Shown here piece by piece: positions 8,571 to 16,742 of a DNA stretch of 35,307 nucleotides (position 1 is the first letter of the stretch; the number at the start of each line of letters is the position of its first letter). The notes below the pieces were generated by a model. It had not been told where the DNA came from, searched no databases, and saw only the letters and a program-made list of their open reading frames with translations. Position numbers and translations under genes: made by a program. This DNA comes from Methyloceanibacter sp. Lineage in GTDB: Bacteria; Pseudomonadota; Alphaproteobacteria; Rhizobiales; Methyloligellaceae. Location of the stretch: NCBI GenBank assembly GCA_018067145.1, contig JAGPVD010000167.1, positions 1 through 35,307 on the forward strand, given 5' to 3'.

Positions 8571-11030
8571 TCAGCCGCTGGCGGCGCGACGCTGATTATC
8601 GGAGACGTCGAGCGCGTCATTCTTGGGTTGCGGCGCCAGTGCCGCCGCGATGGCATCGTCAACCGTCGACAGCCACACAAACCGCACGGCGTCGCGGGCG
8701 GCTTTGGGCACGTCCTCGAAGTCCTTCCGGTTGCGCTCCGGTAACATCACGGTGGTGATGCCGGCGCGGACGGCGGCGAGAACCTTATTTTTCACCCCGC
8801 CAATCGGGAGCACCAAACCGCGCAATGAAATCTCGCCGGTCATGGCCGTATCGCTTCGGACCGTTCGGCCGGTCAGCAGCGAAACTAGGGCGGTGAACAT
8901 AGCCACGCCCGCACTCGGCCCGTCTTTTGGAATGGCGCCCGCTGGCACGTGAAGATGGATATCAGAACTCTCGAACACGTTCGGATCGATGCCGAGCGTG
9001 TCGCCACGCGTCTTGACCAGGCTGAGCGCGGCTTGCGCGCTCTCCTTCATGACATCGCCAAGCTGGCCGGTGAGGATCAGCCTGCCATTACCAGGCACGC
9101 GGGCGCATTCAATGAACAAGATGTCGCCGCCGGCCGGGGTCCAGGCAAGACCCGTGGCGACGCCGGGCACGCTGGTCCGCATGGCTACGTCGCTCTCGAA
9201 CTTGGGTGCGCCGAGCACGCGGTGGAGGTCCTTGGCCTTGATTTTCATGTGCGCGTCCTCGCCTTCCGCAACGCGCATAGCAACGTGATGGCAGATGGCG
9301 CTGATCTCACGCTCGAGATTGCGCACGCCAGCCTCGCGTGTGTAGTCGCTGATCAGGGCGTGGATCGCGTCATCGGTAATGTCGCATTGCTCGGAGGTCA
9401 GGCCGGTATCCTCAAGCTGGCGCTTCAGGAGATAGCGCTTGGCAATCTCAACCTTCTCCTCCTCGGTGTAGCCAGGAATCTCGATCACCTCCATGCGGTC
9501 GCGCAGGGGACCGGGGATCGGATCGAGCACGTTGGCGGTCCCGATAAACATCACGCCCGACAGATCGAACGGAATGCCGAGATAGTTGTCGCGGAACGTC
9601 CCGTTCTGCGCGGGGTCGAGAACCTCAAGCAGCGCCGCCGACGGATCGCCCTGGATGCTGGCGCCGAGCTTGTCCATCTCATCGAGCATGAACACGGGAT
9701 TGCGCGTCTCGGCCTTACGCAGCGCCTGGACGATATTGCCAGGTAGGGCGCCGATATAGGTCCGCCGATGGCCACGGATCTCGGCTTCGTCGTGAACACC
9801 ACCGAGACTGATGCGGCCGAATTTGCGCCCCATAGCACGCGCGATGGATTGACCGAGCGAAGTCTTGCCGACGCCGGGCGGGCCGACGAAGCACAGAATT
9901 GGGCTTTTGCCTTGCGGGTTCAGCTTCCGTACGGCGAGATATTCAAGGATGCGTTGCTTCACCTTGGGCAGGCCGTAATGGTCCTCGTCGAGGATGCGGC
10001 GCGCTTCCGCGATGTCGATGCGCTCATCGGAAAGCTTTGACCAAGGCAGTTCGGTCAGCCAATCGAGATAGGTGCGGATCATGCCGTGTTCGGCGCTCGC
10101 CTCGGGCATCCGCTCCAGCCGTCTCAGTTCCTTGTTCGCCTGCTTCGCGGCCTCTTCGGACATGCCGGCCTTGTCGATCGCCTCGCGCAGCTCGTCCATC
10201 TCGGCTTGGCCATCGTCGCCATCGCCGAGCTCCTTCTGAATCTGGCGAAGTTGCTCGCGCAGAATGTGCTCGCGCTGATGACCCGAGAGCGTCTCTTGCG
10301 TCTGTTCGCCGATCTGCTTTGACAGGCGCAGTACTTCGATCTGCGTGGCGAGTTCGCGCAAAAGTTTGTCGATACGCTCGGAGGCATCGATAGTCTCAAG
10401 CAGATCCTGCTTCTCAGATGGCGACATGTCCGAGACGTTGGCGATAAAATCCGCCAGCGCCGAGGGCGACTGAAGCTGCTCGATGGCGCCTGTGATTTCC
10501 GGCGGCACCTCGGGCAAAAGCGAGACCGCCTCACGAGCCCGCTCGCGCAGTTGATGCACACGCGCCGCAAGCTCCGTCGAATCGACCTCAGCCTCACCAA
10601 TTTCCTCTACGCGGGCGGCGAGGAAGGGATAGCCGTCCAGGAACTCAAGCACCTTGAAACGCCGTATGCCGCGCGTGACGATATGATGGCTGCCGTCGGG
10701 CCCAGTCACATAACGCAGGATCTCGGCGACCGTGCCGACGTTATGGAGATGATTGGGGCCGGGGGCGTCGGCTGAGGGGTCGCTCTGCAGCAGAACGCCA
10801 ATTGGCTTGTCGCCTTGGGCAGCGGCTTGAGCGCCGGCAATGGATTGAGGGCGGCCGAGCGTGAGCGGCGCCACGATGCCCGGAAAGAGCACGGCGTTAC
10901 GGGTGGGGAGCAGGATCATCGCTCCCTCGGGAAGTTCCGGGTGTGGAGCCGCCTCGACGCTCGGCTCGACTGCCGGCGCGGTGTCCGTCGCCTCCACTTC
11001 CGTCTTCAAATTTTGCTCTTGCTCGCTCAT
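8571..11030 (-). CDS. lon: ATP-dependent Lon protease (divergent N-terminal domain)
   Basis: Cytosolic AAA+ serine protease that unfolds and degrades damaged or regulatory proteins. The Lon N-terminal substrate domain begins near residue 37 (GAMILLPTRNAVLFPG). Walker A GPPGVGKT lies at 383-390. The catalytic dyad is Ser706 in KDGPSAGV and Lys749 in the GGVKNKV segment, 43 residues apart as in E. coli. Length 819 is normal. The N-terminal domain departs from the usual PVLPLRD-type start of alphaproteobacterial housekeeping Lon, and the site is not beside clpX or hup, so this may be a second Lon; that is inference. It starts 23 bases after an Hsp20 gene, suggesting a proteostasis operon. Confidence 0.95.
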   Translation of the reverse strand: MSEQEQNLKTEVEATDTAPAVEPSVEAAPHPELPEGAMILLPTRNAVLFPGIVAPLTLGRPQSIAGAQAAAQGDKPIGVLLQSDPSADAPGPNHLHNVGTVAEILRYVTGPDGSHHIVTRGIRRFKVLEFLDGYPFLAARVEEIGEAEVDSTELAARVHQLRERAREAVSLLPEVPPEITGAIEQLQSPSALADFIANVSDMSPSEKQDLLETIDASERIDKLLRELATQIEVLRLSKQIGEQTQETLSGHQREHILREQLRQIQKELGDGDDGQAEMDELREAIDKAGMSEEAAKQANKELRRLERMPEASAEHGMIRTYLDWLTELPWSKLSDERIDIAEARRILDEDHYGLPKVKQRILEYLAVRKLNPQGKSPILCFVGPPGVGKTSLGQSIARAMGRKFGRISLGGVHDEAEIRGHRRTYIGALPGNIVQALRKAETRNPVFMLDEMDKLGASIQGDPSAALLEVLDPAQNGTFRDNYLGIPFDLSGVMFIGTANVLDPIPGPLRDRMEVIEIPGYTEEEKVEIAKRYLLKRQLEDTGLTSEQCDITDDAIHALISDYTREAGVRNLEREISAICHHVAMRVAEGEDAHMKIKAKDLHRVLGAPKFESDVAMRTSVPGVATGLAWTPAGGDILFIECARVPGNGRLILTGQLGDVMKESAQAALSLVKTRGDTLGIDPNVFESSDIHLHVPAGAIPKDGPSAGVAMFTALVSLLTGRTVRSDTAMTGEISLRGLVLPIGGVKNKVLAAVRAGITTVMLPERNRKDFEDVPKAARDAVRFVWLSTVDDAIAAALAPQPKNDALDVSDNQRRAASG

Positions 11031-11053
11031 GGTCCGAATTTCGGTCTTAGGGA

Positions 11054-11452
11054 TTATTCGTGCTTGGTGAAGGTCAATACGAGGCAGCCATTCTGTAAAT
11101 CTCGCGCCGAGAGGCGGAGCCGATTGGACAGCGTGATGCGTCGCTCGAAGCGGCCGTATGGAATTTCCAGCCGCAAGATATTGGCGCGGCGCCCGGCCGA
11201 GGGTAGAGGCCGCGTGCCGGTGATAATCAGGGTCTGGCCCTCGATTTCGGCGCGGACCGCGTCAGGTGCAACGCCGGGTAGGGCGGCGACAATCGTGAGC
11301 TCACCCTCCGTCTCGAAGACATCGACGGGCGGCTCCCAGCGGGCAGCGCATGCGTCCTCGTAAGACGGCTCGAAGAATTGGCGGTGGAGCTGCTCAGCCT
11401 GCTTGAGCATGGCGCAGGCCTCCGCGAACATCTGAGTTTTAGGACCACGCAT
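11054..11452 (-). CDS. Hsp20/alpha-crystallin family small heat-shock protein
   Basis: A 132-residue small chaperone that would hold unfolding proteins for refolding or for degradation by the adjacent Lon. After a helical N-terminal arm (about 1-38), the alpha-crystallin domain runs from PPVDVFETEGELTIVAALPG to the end, including RLEIPYGRFERRITL. The chain stops at CLVLTFTKHE, directly after the domain, so the C-terminal extension with the I-x-I/V oligomer motif is missing. GTGAGG lies about 4 bases before the ATG. It is transcribed into lon and was probably made with it. No FixK box or convincing sigma32 promoter is visible upstream. Confidence 0.9.
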   Translation of the reverse strand: MRGPKTQMFAEACAMLKQAEQLHRQFFEPSYEDACAARWEPPVDVFETEGELTIVAALPGVAPDAVRAEIEGQTLIITGTRPLPSAGRRANILRLEIPYGRFERRITLSNRLRLSARDLQNGCLVLTFTKHE

Positions 11453-11978
11453 TACGCCTCACGTTTATCCTTCCGCCGCTCTGCCTGCTCGATCCTAGCG
11501 TTCGGCATAGCCTTGGAGAATGAGGCAGCTCAAACCTGCGTGCCCAATGAGCGCTCCTGCGGCACGCTATTCTATTTGGGAATTGTCCCGCGGCCACGCA
11601 AGAGCCAGAAGAGGCCAGACGAGAAGAGACCGCCAAGGTCAAGACCCCGGCCGGAAACCTGACCGTACGCGGCGGCATGGAGCAACGAAAATAGGTGATG
11701 GCCGCGAATTGGCGGTCACCGGTTGTTAGGAACAACACCTCCGCCGAAGATGCCGTTGGCCTTCCACTTGTTGCTGCGTTGCCGAAATTGCCCACGACAC
11801 CGGCAGGTGCTTGTCCGCCGCGTGGGCCGACGAATGATCCGCCAATCCGAGAAAACGTTTGGCAGTCAACCCTCGCATGGCAAGAGTGGACACGCGTTTG
11901 CCGAGTGTTTTCAAGGTTCTGTGGCTCCAGGGGGAAGGGATTGTCGTGCTATGGTTAACCGATTGGGGGGATTCTGGT
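11453..11978. other. 526-bp gap without a convincing gene
   Basis: This stretch separates the divergent hsp20 and kinase genes and must hold both promoters. Open frames exist (for example 11378-11662 and 11695-11958 plus, 11439-11795 minus) but none has a recognisable domain or normal composition. A short frame ending at about 11692 (AKVKTPAGNLTVRGG) looks protein-like but lacks a start, so it may be a remnant. A nested inverted repeat sits at 11711-11745. Confidence 0.5.
11711..11745. repeat. Nested inverted repeat between hsp20 and kinase genes
   Basis: The inner palindrome GTTGTT-AGG-AACAAC (11722-11736) is perfect. The outer arms GGCGG (11711-11715) and CCGCC (11741-11745) also match. 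Spacers between inner and outer arms are 6 and 4 bases. No T-run follows, so an operator or RNA hairpin is more likely than an intrinsic terminator. It lies about 260 bases upstream of the hsp20 start and about 235 upstream of the kinase start. Confidence 0.5.
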
Positions 11979-13520
11979 TTGGATCAGGCTAACGTGTTGA
12001 ATTTTTTGGGCCGGCCCGAAGCCTATGGCCAGTCTGCCGCAACAGTAGAGCGCATCGAAACTCACGCTTCTTTCGTGTTTTTGCTTGGAGACCGCGCCTA
12101 CAAGGTGAAGCGGGCGGTGAAATATCCGTTCCTCGACTTCTCTACGCTTGCAAAACGTCACGCGGCCTGCCTCAACGAGCTCCGCATCAACACCAAAACA
12201 GCTCCTCATCTTTACCTTGAGGTTGTTCCCATAAGTCTAGAATTTGACGGAACTTTCACTCTTAGAGGTGAGGGGGAGGTGGTGGAGTGGGCGCTTGTCA
12301 TGCGTCGATTCGACCAAGAAGGGCTCTATGACAGCATGGCCGCGGAGGGGCGTCTCGGCTTGGAGGCCATGGCCCCGCTCGCTGGTGCTATTGCCACATT
12401 TCACGCCGCCGCCGACCGGACCCTGACCGAAGATCAGGCCGTCAAGCCGCTCGATCGGGTGATTCTGGAGCACGAGACGGTTTTCGCGGGAGCCCCGGAC
12501 CTATTTCCACCAGATGCGGCACAGGATTTGGCGCTGCAAACGCGCGAAGCGTTCGAGGCGCTGACCCCTTTGCTGCGGATGCGCGCGCAGAGCGGCTATG
12601 TGCGTCACTGTCATGGCGACCTCCATCTGCGTAACATCGTCGAGATCGCCGGGGCACCTGTGCTGTTTGACGCGCTTGAGTTTGATGACAGCCTCGCCAC
12701 CATCGACGTTCTTTATGATTTGGCATTCCTGCTGATGGATTTCGGCAAGCGCGGGCTTAGCGCCCACGCCAACGCCGTCCTCAACGCCTATCTGGATGCC
12801 TCGGGCAGCTCGGGCAATTTTTTTGGACTCGCGGCGCTACCGTTGTTTTTGTCGGTCAGGGCGGCAATCCGGGCGAAGGTCGAATTATTTCGTGCTCGCA
12901 CGGCGATAGATGGAAACGCTAAGAGAGTGATTGAAGAGTCTCGCGCCTATTTCGATCTCGCGAATGGCTTCCTCCCGCCGTCGCCGCCGCGCCTTGTCGC
13001 GATTGGTGGACTGTCAGGGAGTGGCAAGTCCGCCGTGGGGCGAGCGATCGCGCCTGAGGTCGGGTTGTTTCCCGGAGCGGTGCATATTCGCAGCGACGTA
13101 GAGCGGAAGCGGCTGTTCGATGTGGCACAGGATGAGAGACTGCCGGAGAGCGCTTACGAGCCAGGCGTCTCCCCGCAGGTCTACTCAATGTGCCGCAAGC
13201 GCGCGGCGCTAGCGCTCAAAGCAGGGTGTTCGGTGATCGTCGATGCGGTCCACGCAAAGCCAGAAGAGCGCGACGCAATAGTCAAGCTTGCGGCGGAATA
13301 TGGCGCCGCCTTCACTGGGCTTTGGCTCGATGTGCCGGTGGGTGTCATGCAGACCCGCGTTGCGGCGCGCCAAGGGGATGTGTCCGACGCAACCCCGTCG
13401 GTGGTGGAGGTGCAAAGCGCATATGATCTCGGTGAGATCAGTTTTGACCGCATTGATGGCAGTGGCACGGTAGACGAGGTCTCCGCGGCCTGTCTCGAAC
13501 GCGTCGTGACGACCCCCTAA
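11979..13520 (+). CDS. Two-domain aminoglycoside-phosphotransferase-like / P-loop kinase protein (Rv2004c type)
   Basis: A 513-residue cytosolic protein with two fused nucleotide-using domains; its substrate is unknown. The N-terminal half is phosphotransferase-like, with the catalytic loop HGDLHLRN (His212, Asp214) and a following FDALEFDD metal-binding segment. The C-terminal half is a P-loop kinase with GLSGSGKS at 344-351 and a nearby HIRSDVERKRLF segment. Mycobacterial Rv2004c, a member of the hypoxic DosR regulon, has the same architecture. I chose the TTG at 11979 because GGGGGG lies 9 bases upstream and it gives the usual short N-terminus before VLNFLGRPEAYG. An upstream ATG at 11877 would add an unconvincing 34 residues. 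Confidence 0.85.
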   Translation: MDQANVLNFLGRPEAYGQSAATVERIETHASFVFLLGDRAYKVKRAVKYPFLDFSTLAKRHAACLNELRINTKTAPHLYLEVVPISLEFDGTFTLRGEGEVVEWALVMRRFDQEGLYDSMAAEGRLGLEAMAPLAGAIATFHAAADRTLTEDQAVKPLDRVILEHETVFAGAPDLFPPDAAQDLALQTREAFEALTPLLRMRAQSGYVRHCHGDLHLRNIVEIAGAPVLFDALEFDDSLATIDVLYDLAFLLMDFGKRGLSAHANAVLNAYLDASGSSGNFFGLAALPLFLSVRAAIRAKVELFRARTAIDGNAKRVIEESRAYFDLANGFLPPSPPRLVAIGGLSGSGKSAVGRAIAPEVGLFPGAVHIRSDVERKRLFDVAQDERLPESAYEPGVSPQVYSMCRKRAALALKAGCSVIVDAVHAKPEERDAIVKLAAEYGAAFTGLWLDVPVGVMQTRVAARQGDVSDATPSVVEVQSAYDLGEISFDRIDGSGTVDEVSAACLERVVTTP

Positions 13521-13716
13521 AAGCATCGGCCTATTCATCGTTTGCTAACCAGCAATGGTCGACAGTGGACCTGCGCTTAAGGAGGGACCCGCTTGGTTGT
13601 GCGTTCGAGGTCTTTCCGGCGCATTCTTTTGTTGTCCTACGGTGGACGGGACGTTGCGTTGGGTGGGTCAGTTTTCCCCTGCACATGGTGCGGGCGGACA
13701 TAAGAGTTTCGCGGGC

Positions 13717-14763
13717 ATGCGTGCCCCGGCGCGCTTTGCGTTGGCTGCGGCTCTTCTTGCAAGCCTGACAATGGCAGTCTCGGGATGCGGCCGTGACAAG
13801 AACGCTGGCCTCAGCGAACGGGTTGTTTCCCTCGGTCAGCCGGTGCCGAAAGGCGGCGGGCGCTATCAGGTCGGCAAGCCCTATCAAGTTTCAGGACTCT
13901 GGTACCGCCCCCACGAAGACCCGACCTATGACCGCACGGGCCGCGCTTCCTGGTACGGCGAGTTGTTCCATGGCCGGCGGACCGCCAACGGGGAAATCTA
14001 TGACATGAACCGGCTGTCGGCAGCGCATCCGACGCTGCCACTGCCCGTCTATGCCCAGGTGACCAATCTCGAAAACGGTCGAACCATGGTTGTCCGTATC
14101 AACGACCGTGGCCCGTTTGCTCATGATCGGATTATCGACCTGTCTCGGCGTTCGGCGGAGGTGCTAGGCTTCCGCCATCGTGGCACTGCGAATGTGCGCG
14201 TGAAGTTTTTGCGCCGCGCACCACTAAATGGCGATGACAGCTATGAGCGGCGGCATCTCGCGAGCCGGGGCTCTCAGGACTATGCCGCCAAGCCGAAGAC
14301 GGGTGCGCGTGACCCGATCGCTGCGGCGAGCCTTCCGGGTAACAGCACGCCGCCGCGTCCCGACAGAGCGGAGAGGCCGCGTACAGTGGCCGCATTGTCC
14401 GCGCCGCCATCGTCTAAGCCGGCGCAGCGGTGGGACGACGTCGCCATGCTCATCGGGCAAACTGAGACCAAGGCATCGTCTGAATTGACCGGCTCCACGG
14501 TCCTTCCGGTTCAGCCCGCGCCGCATCAGGTGAGTGGCCCGGCGATCCAGGCGGGCTCCTTCAAGAACAAGGACAATGCGGAACGCGCGCGTGCGAGGCT
14601 TTCGGCCATAGCGCCGGTCGAAGTGGCCAAGATCGACGTCGCCGGCCATGTCTATTTCCGCGTTCGCGTCGGGCCTTTTGCCGACGAAATCGGTGCGACA
14701 ATGGCGCTGACCAGAGTGACCGCGGCAGGCTATCGCGGGGCCAAAATCGTTAGACGAAACTAG
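13717..14763 (+). CDS. rlpA: RlpA-family septal/rare lipoprotein A with SPOR domain
   Basis: RlpA proteins are outer-membrane-linked lipoproteins; characterised members are lytic transglycosylases that cut peptide-free glycan at the septum. The ATG at 13717 begins a lipoprotein signal (MRAPARFALAAALLASLTM) ending in the lipobox AVSGC with Cys23. The open frame extends back to 13555, but those residues would bury the signal. A double-psi beta-barrel domain follows from about residue 75 (RASWYG, TANGEIYD, RINDRGPF). After a variable linker, a SPOR domain starts near AIQAGSFKNKDNAERA and ends the 348-residue protein. Confidence 0.9.
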   Translation: MRAPARFALAAALLASLTMAVSGCGRDKNAGLSERVVSLGQPVPKGGGRYQVGKPYQVSGLWYRPHEDPTYDRTGRASWYGELFHGRRTANGEIYDMNRLSAAHPTLPLPVYAQVTNLENGRTMVVRINDRGPFAHDRIIDLSRRSAEVLGFRHRGTANVRVKFLRRAPLNGDDSYERRHLASRGSQDYAAKPKTGARDPIAAASLPGNSTPPRPDRAERPRTVAALSAPPSSKPAQRWDDVAMLIGQTETKASSELTGSTVLPVQPAPHQVSGPAIQAGSFKNKDNAERARARLSAIAPVEVAKIDVAGHVYFRVRVGPFADEIGATMALTRVTAAGYRGAKIVRRN

Positions 14764-14897
14764 GCGCTGCCCCTGTGCCGGTTGATTTTTGACTGCTGCC
14801 GTTCGATATTGACTGAGGATTGTTGCGGGCGGACCCGCGGCATTTGAAGCTCAGCTCTTTTCGAAATTGGTTGCTCGTGTACGCCCTGCGTAGATTG

Positions 14898-16073
14898 ATG
14901 AAGATCGCCGTGGTCGGCGCCGTCCTTACCCTGGGCGTTGCCTGCATAGGCGGAATTGCGCATTCAGCATCCAAAAAACCTGACGGCTTCAAGACGAAAG
15001 CCTCTCACGCCATCCTCTTGGATGTCGGCGCCGATCTCGTGATGTTCGAGAAGAACGCCGACACGCAGATGGTGCCGGCGAGCATGAGCAAGCTCATGAC
15101 TCTGGCTATTGTGTTCCGCGAGCTAAAGGCGGGGCGAATCACGCTCGACGATGAATTCACTGTCACCGAGCATGCGTGGCGGACCGGCGGCGCGCCCTCA
15201 GGTAGCGCGGCCATGTTCGCGCCCCTTGGCAAGCCGATCACCGTCAGCGATCTGGTCCAAGGCATCACCGTTCAGTCGGGCAACGACTCTTCCATCATTC
15301 TGGCCGAGGGCATTGCCGGTTCCGAGCCGGCATTCGTCACGATGATGAACGAGCACGCTAAGGAGATTGGCCTGACCCAATCGACTTTTGCGAATTCCAC
15401 TGGCCTCACGGCGGAAGGGCATTTGATGTCAGCGCGCGATCTTGCGACGCTGGCGAAGTACCTCATTGATACGTACCCGGAATATTATCACTATTTCGGT
15501 CAGAAGGAGTTCCGCTACCGGGACAAGTTCACGTTCCGCAATCGCAACCCGTTGGTCTGGGCCGATATCGGCGTGGACGGCATGAAGACCGGTTATCTCA
15601 AATCGTCGGGCTATGGGCTGGTGGCGAGCGCCAAACGAGGCGATCAGCGTTTAGTCCTCGTGGTCAACGGTCTCCAATCGAAGAGTGATCGGCAGAAGGA
15701 GCCTCGCAGGCTCCTGGATTGGGGCTTCAAGAGCTTCAAACCGTTCAGGCTGTACAACGAGGGCGATAAGGTGAGTGACGCGCTCGTTTGGGGCGGCACG
15801 AAACATTATGTGCCACTGGTCGGCGATGGCGATATCAATCTCCTGCTGCCGACTACAGCGACCGGCGCCGTGTCGGCGAGCATTCTCTATGACGGGCCGA
15901 TCAAGGCGCCCATCCGTAAAGGCGACCAAGTGGCGACGCTGCGCGTCGGCGCGAAGGAGTCGACGGCCACCAACGAAATTCCACTCTACGCCGGTGAGGA
16001 TATCGGCCGCAGTAACTTCGCCATGCGCGGGCTCGATTCATTGCTCGTCCTGGCGTTCGGCTGGCTGCTGTAG
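14898..16073 (+). CDS. D-alanyl-D-alanine carboxypeptidase (DacA/DacC family penicillin-binding protein)
   Basis: Low-molecular-weight penicillin-binding protein that removes the terminal D-Ala from peptidoglycan pentapeptides in the periplasm. From the ATG at 14898 a classic signal peptide is seen (residues 1-24, ending AHSA). The three active-site motifs are Ser62-Met-Ser-Lys65, Ser127-Gly-Asn129 and Lys230-Thr-Gly232, followed by the C-terminal beta domain. Length is 391 residues. The frame is open back to a TTG at 14820, but that start would place 26 residues before the signal. It leads a tight plus-strand run with tmk and holB. Confidence 0.93.
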   Translation: MKIAVVGAVLTLGVACIGGIAHSASKKPDGFKTKASHAILLDVGADLVMFEKNADTQMVPASMSKLMTLAIVFRELKAGRITLDDEFTVTEHAWRTGGAPSGSAAMFAPLGKPITVSDLVQGITVQSGNDSSIILAEGIAGSEPAFVTMMNEHAKEIGLTQSTFANSTGLTAEGHLMSARDLATLAKYLIDTYPEYYHYFGQKEFRYRDKFTFRNRNPLVWADIGVDGMKTGYLKSSGYGLVASAKRGDQRLVLVVNGLQSKSDRQKEPRRLLDWGFKSFKPFRLYNEGDKVSDALVWGGTKHYVPLVGDGDINLLLPTTATGAVSASILYDGPIKAPIRKGDQVATLRVGAKESTATNEIPLYAGEDIGRSNFAMRGLDSLLVLAFGWLL

Positions 16074-16081
16074 TCACTGAG

Positions 16082-16729
16082 ATGCAGCGCGGCGTCGAAA
16101 TCGGCAGGTTCATTACATTCGAGGGCGGCGAGGGCTCGGGCAAGTCGACGCAGGCCGGGATTCTCGCCAACCGGCTCTCAAGGGCCGGCCGGCCCGTGTT
16201 CGCCACGCGCGAGCCCGGCGGGTCTCCGGCAGCGGAAGAAATTCGCGAAGCCTTGCTTTCGGGCCAGGTCAAACAATTCGGGCCGCTTGCGGAAGCCGTG
16301 ATGTTCTCCGTGGCACGTGCTGACCATATCGACCACGCGATCAAGGACTCGTTACAGGAGGGCAGATGGGTGGTGTGTGACCGCTTCATCGATTCCACGC
16401 GCGCGTATCAGGGCGTGACGGCCGGTGTGCCGCGTGGCGTCATAAACGCCCTTGAGGAGCTGACGGTCGGTGCGCTGTCGCCCGACCTCACGTTCATATT
16501 GGACATTTCCGCCGAGGAGGGGCTGGCGCGAGCGAAAGAGCGGGCCGACGGTGATGAACTCGACCGCTTTGAGAGCCAAGAGCTTGTGATGCATGAACGT
16601 GTGCGTCGGGCGTTTCTCGATATCGCGGAGGAAGAGCCGGGGCGCGTCGTCGTGGTCGATGCAAGTCAGCCGGAGGCCATGGTGGCCGAGGATGTCTGGG
16701 AAACGGTGCTTCACCGCTTGAACCCATGA
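16082..16729 (+). CDS. tmk: Thymidylate kinase
   Basis: Phosphorylates dTMP to dTDP in dTTP synthesis. The 215-residue protein has the P-loop FEGGEGSGKST near its N-terminus, the TREPGGSP segment and the DRFIDSTRAYQG motif that binds dTMP and phosphates. The start lies 8 bases after the carboxypeptidase stop, and holB begins 13 bases after its end, so the three genes are probably co-transcribed. Confidence 0.96.
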   Translation: MQRGVEIGRFITFEGGEGSGKSTQAGILANRLSRAGRPVFATREPGGSPAAEEIREALLSGQVKQFGPLAEAVMFSVARADHIDHAIKDSLQEGRWVVCDRFIDSTRAYQGVTAGVPRGVINALEELTVGALSPDLTFILDISAEEGLARAKERADGDELDRFESQELVMHERVRRAFLDIAEEEPGRVVVVDASQPEAMVAEDVWETVLHRLNP

Positions 16730-16742
16730 GTGTTGTGATCCA

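Noticed and set aside
8949-9746. 265-residue open frame on the plus strand opposite lon
   Set aside because: Antisense to the AAA+ and protease domains of Lon; no family resemblance.
11453-11700. Possible FixK box or sigma32 promoter for hsp20
   Set aside because: No TTGAT-N4-ATCAA-like site was found. The TTGAGC...TATGCC and CTTG/CTAT-like matches have wrong spacing or too few matches.
14825-14838. GCGGG-CGGA-CCCGC hairpin after rlpA as a terminator
   Set aside because: Short 5-bp stem with no T-run; likely a by-product of GC-rich sequence.
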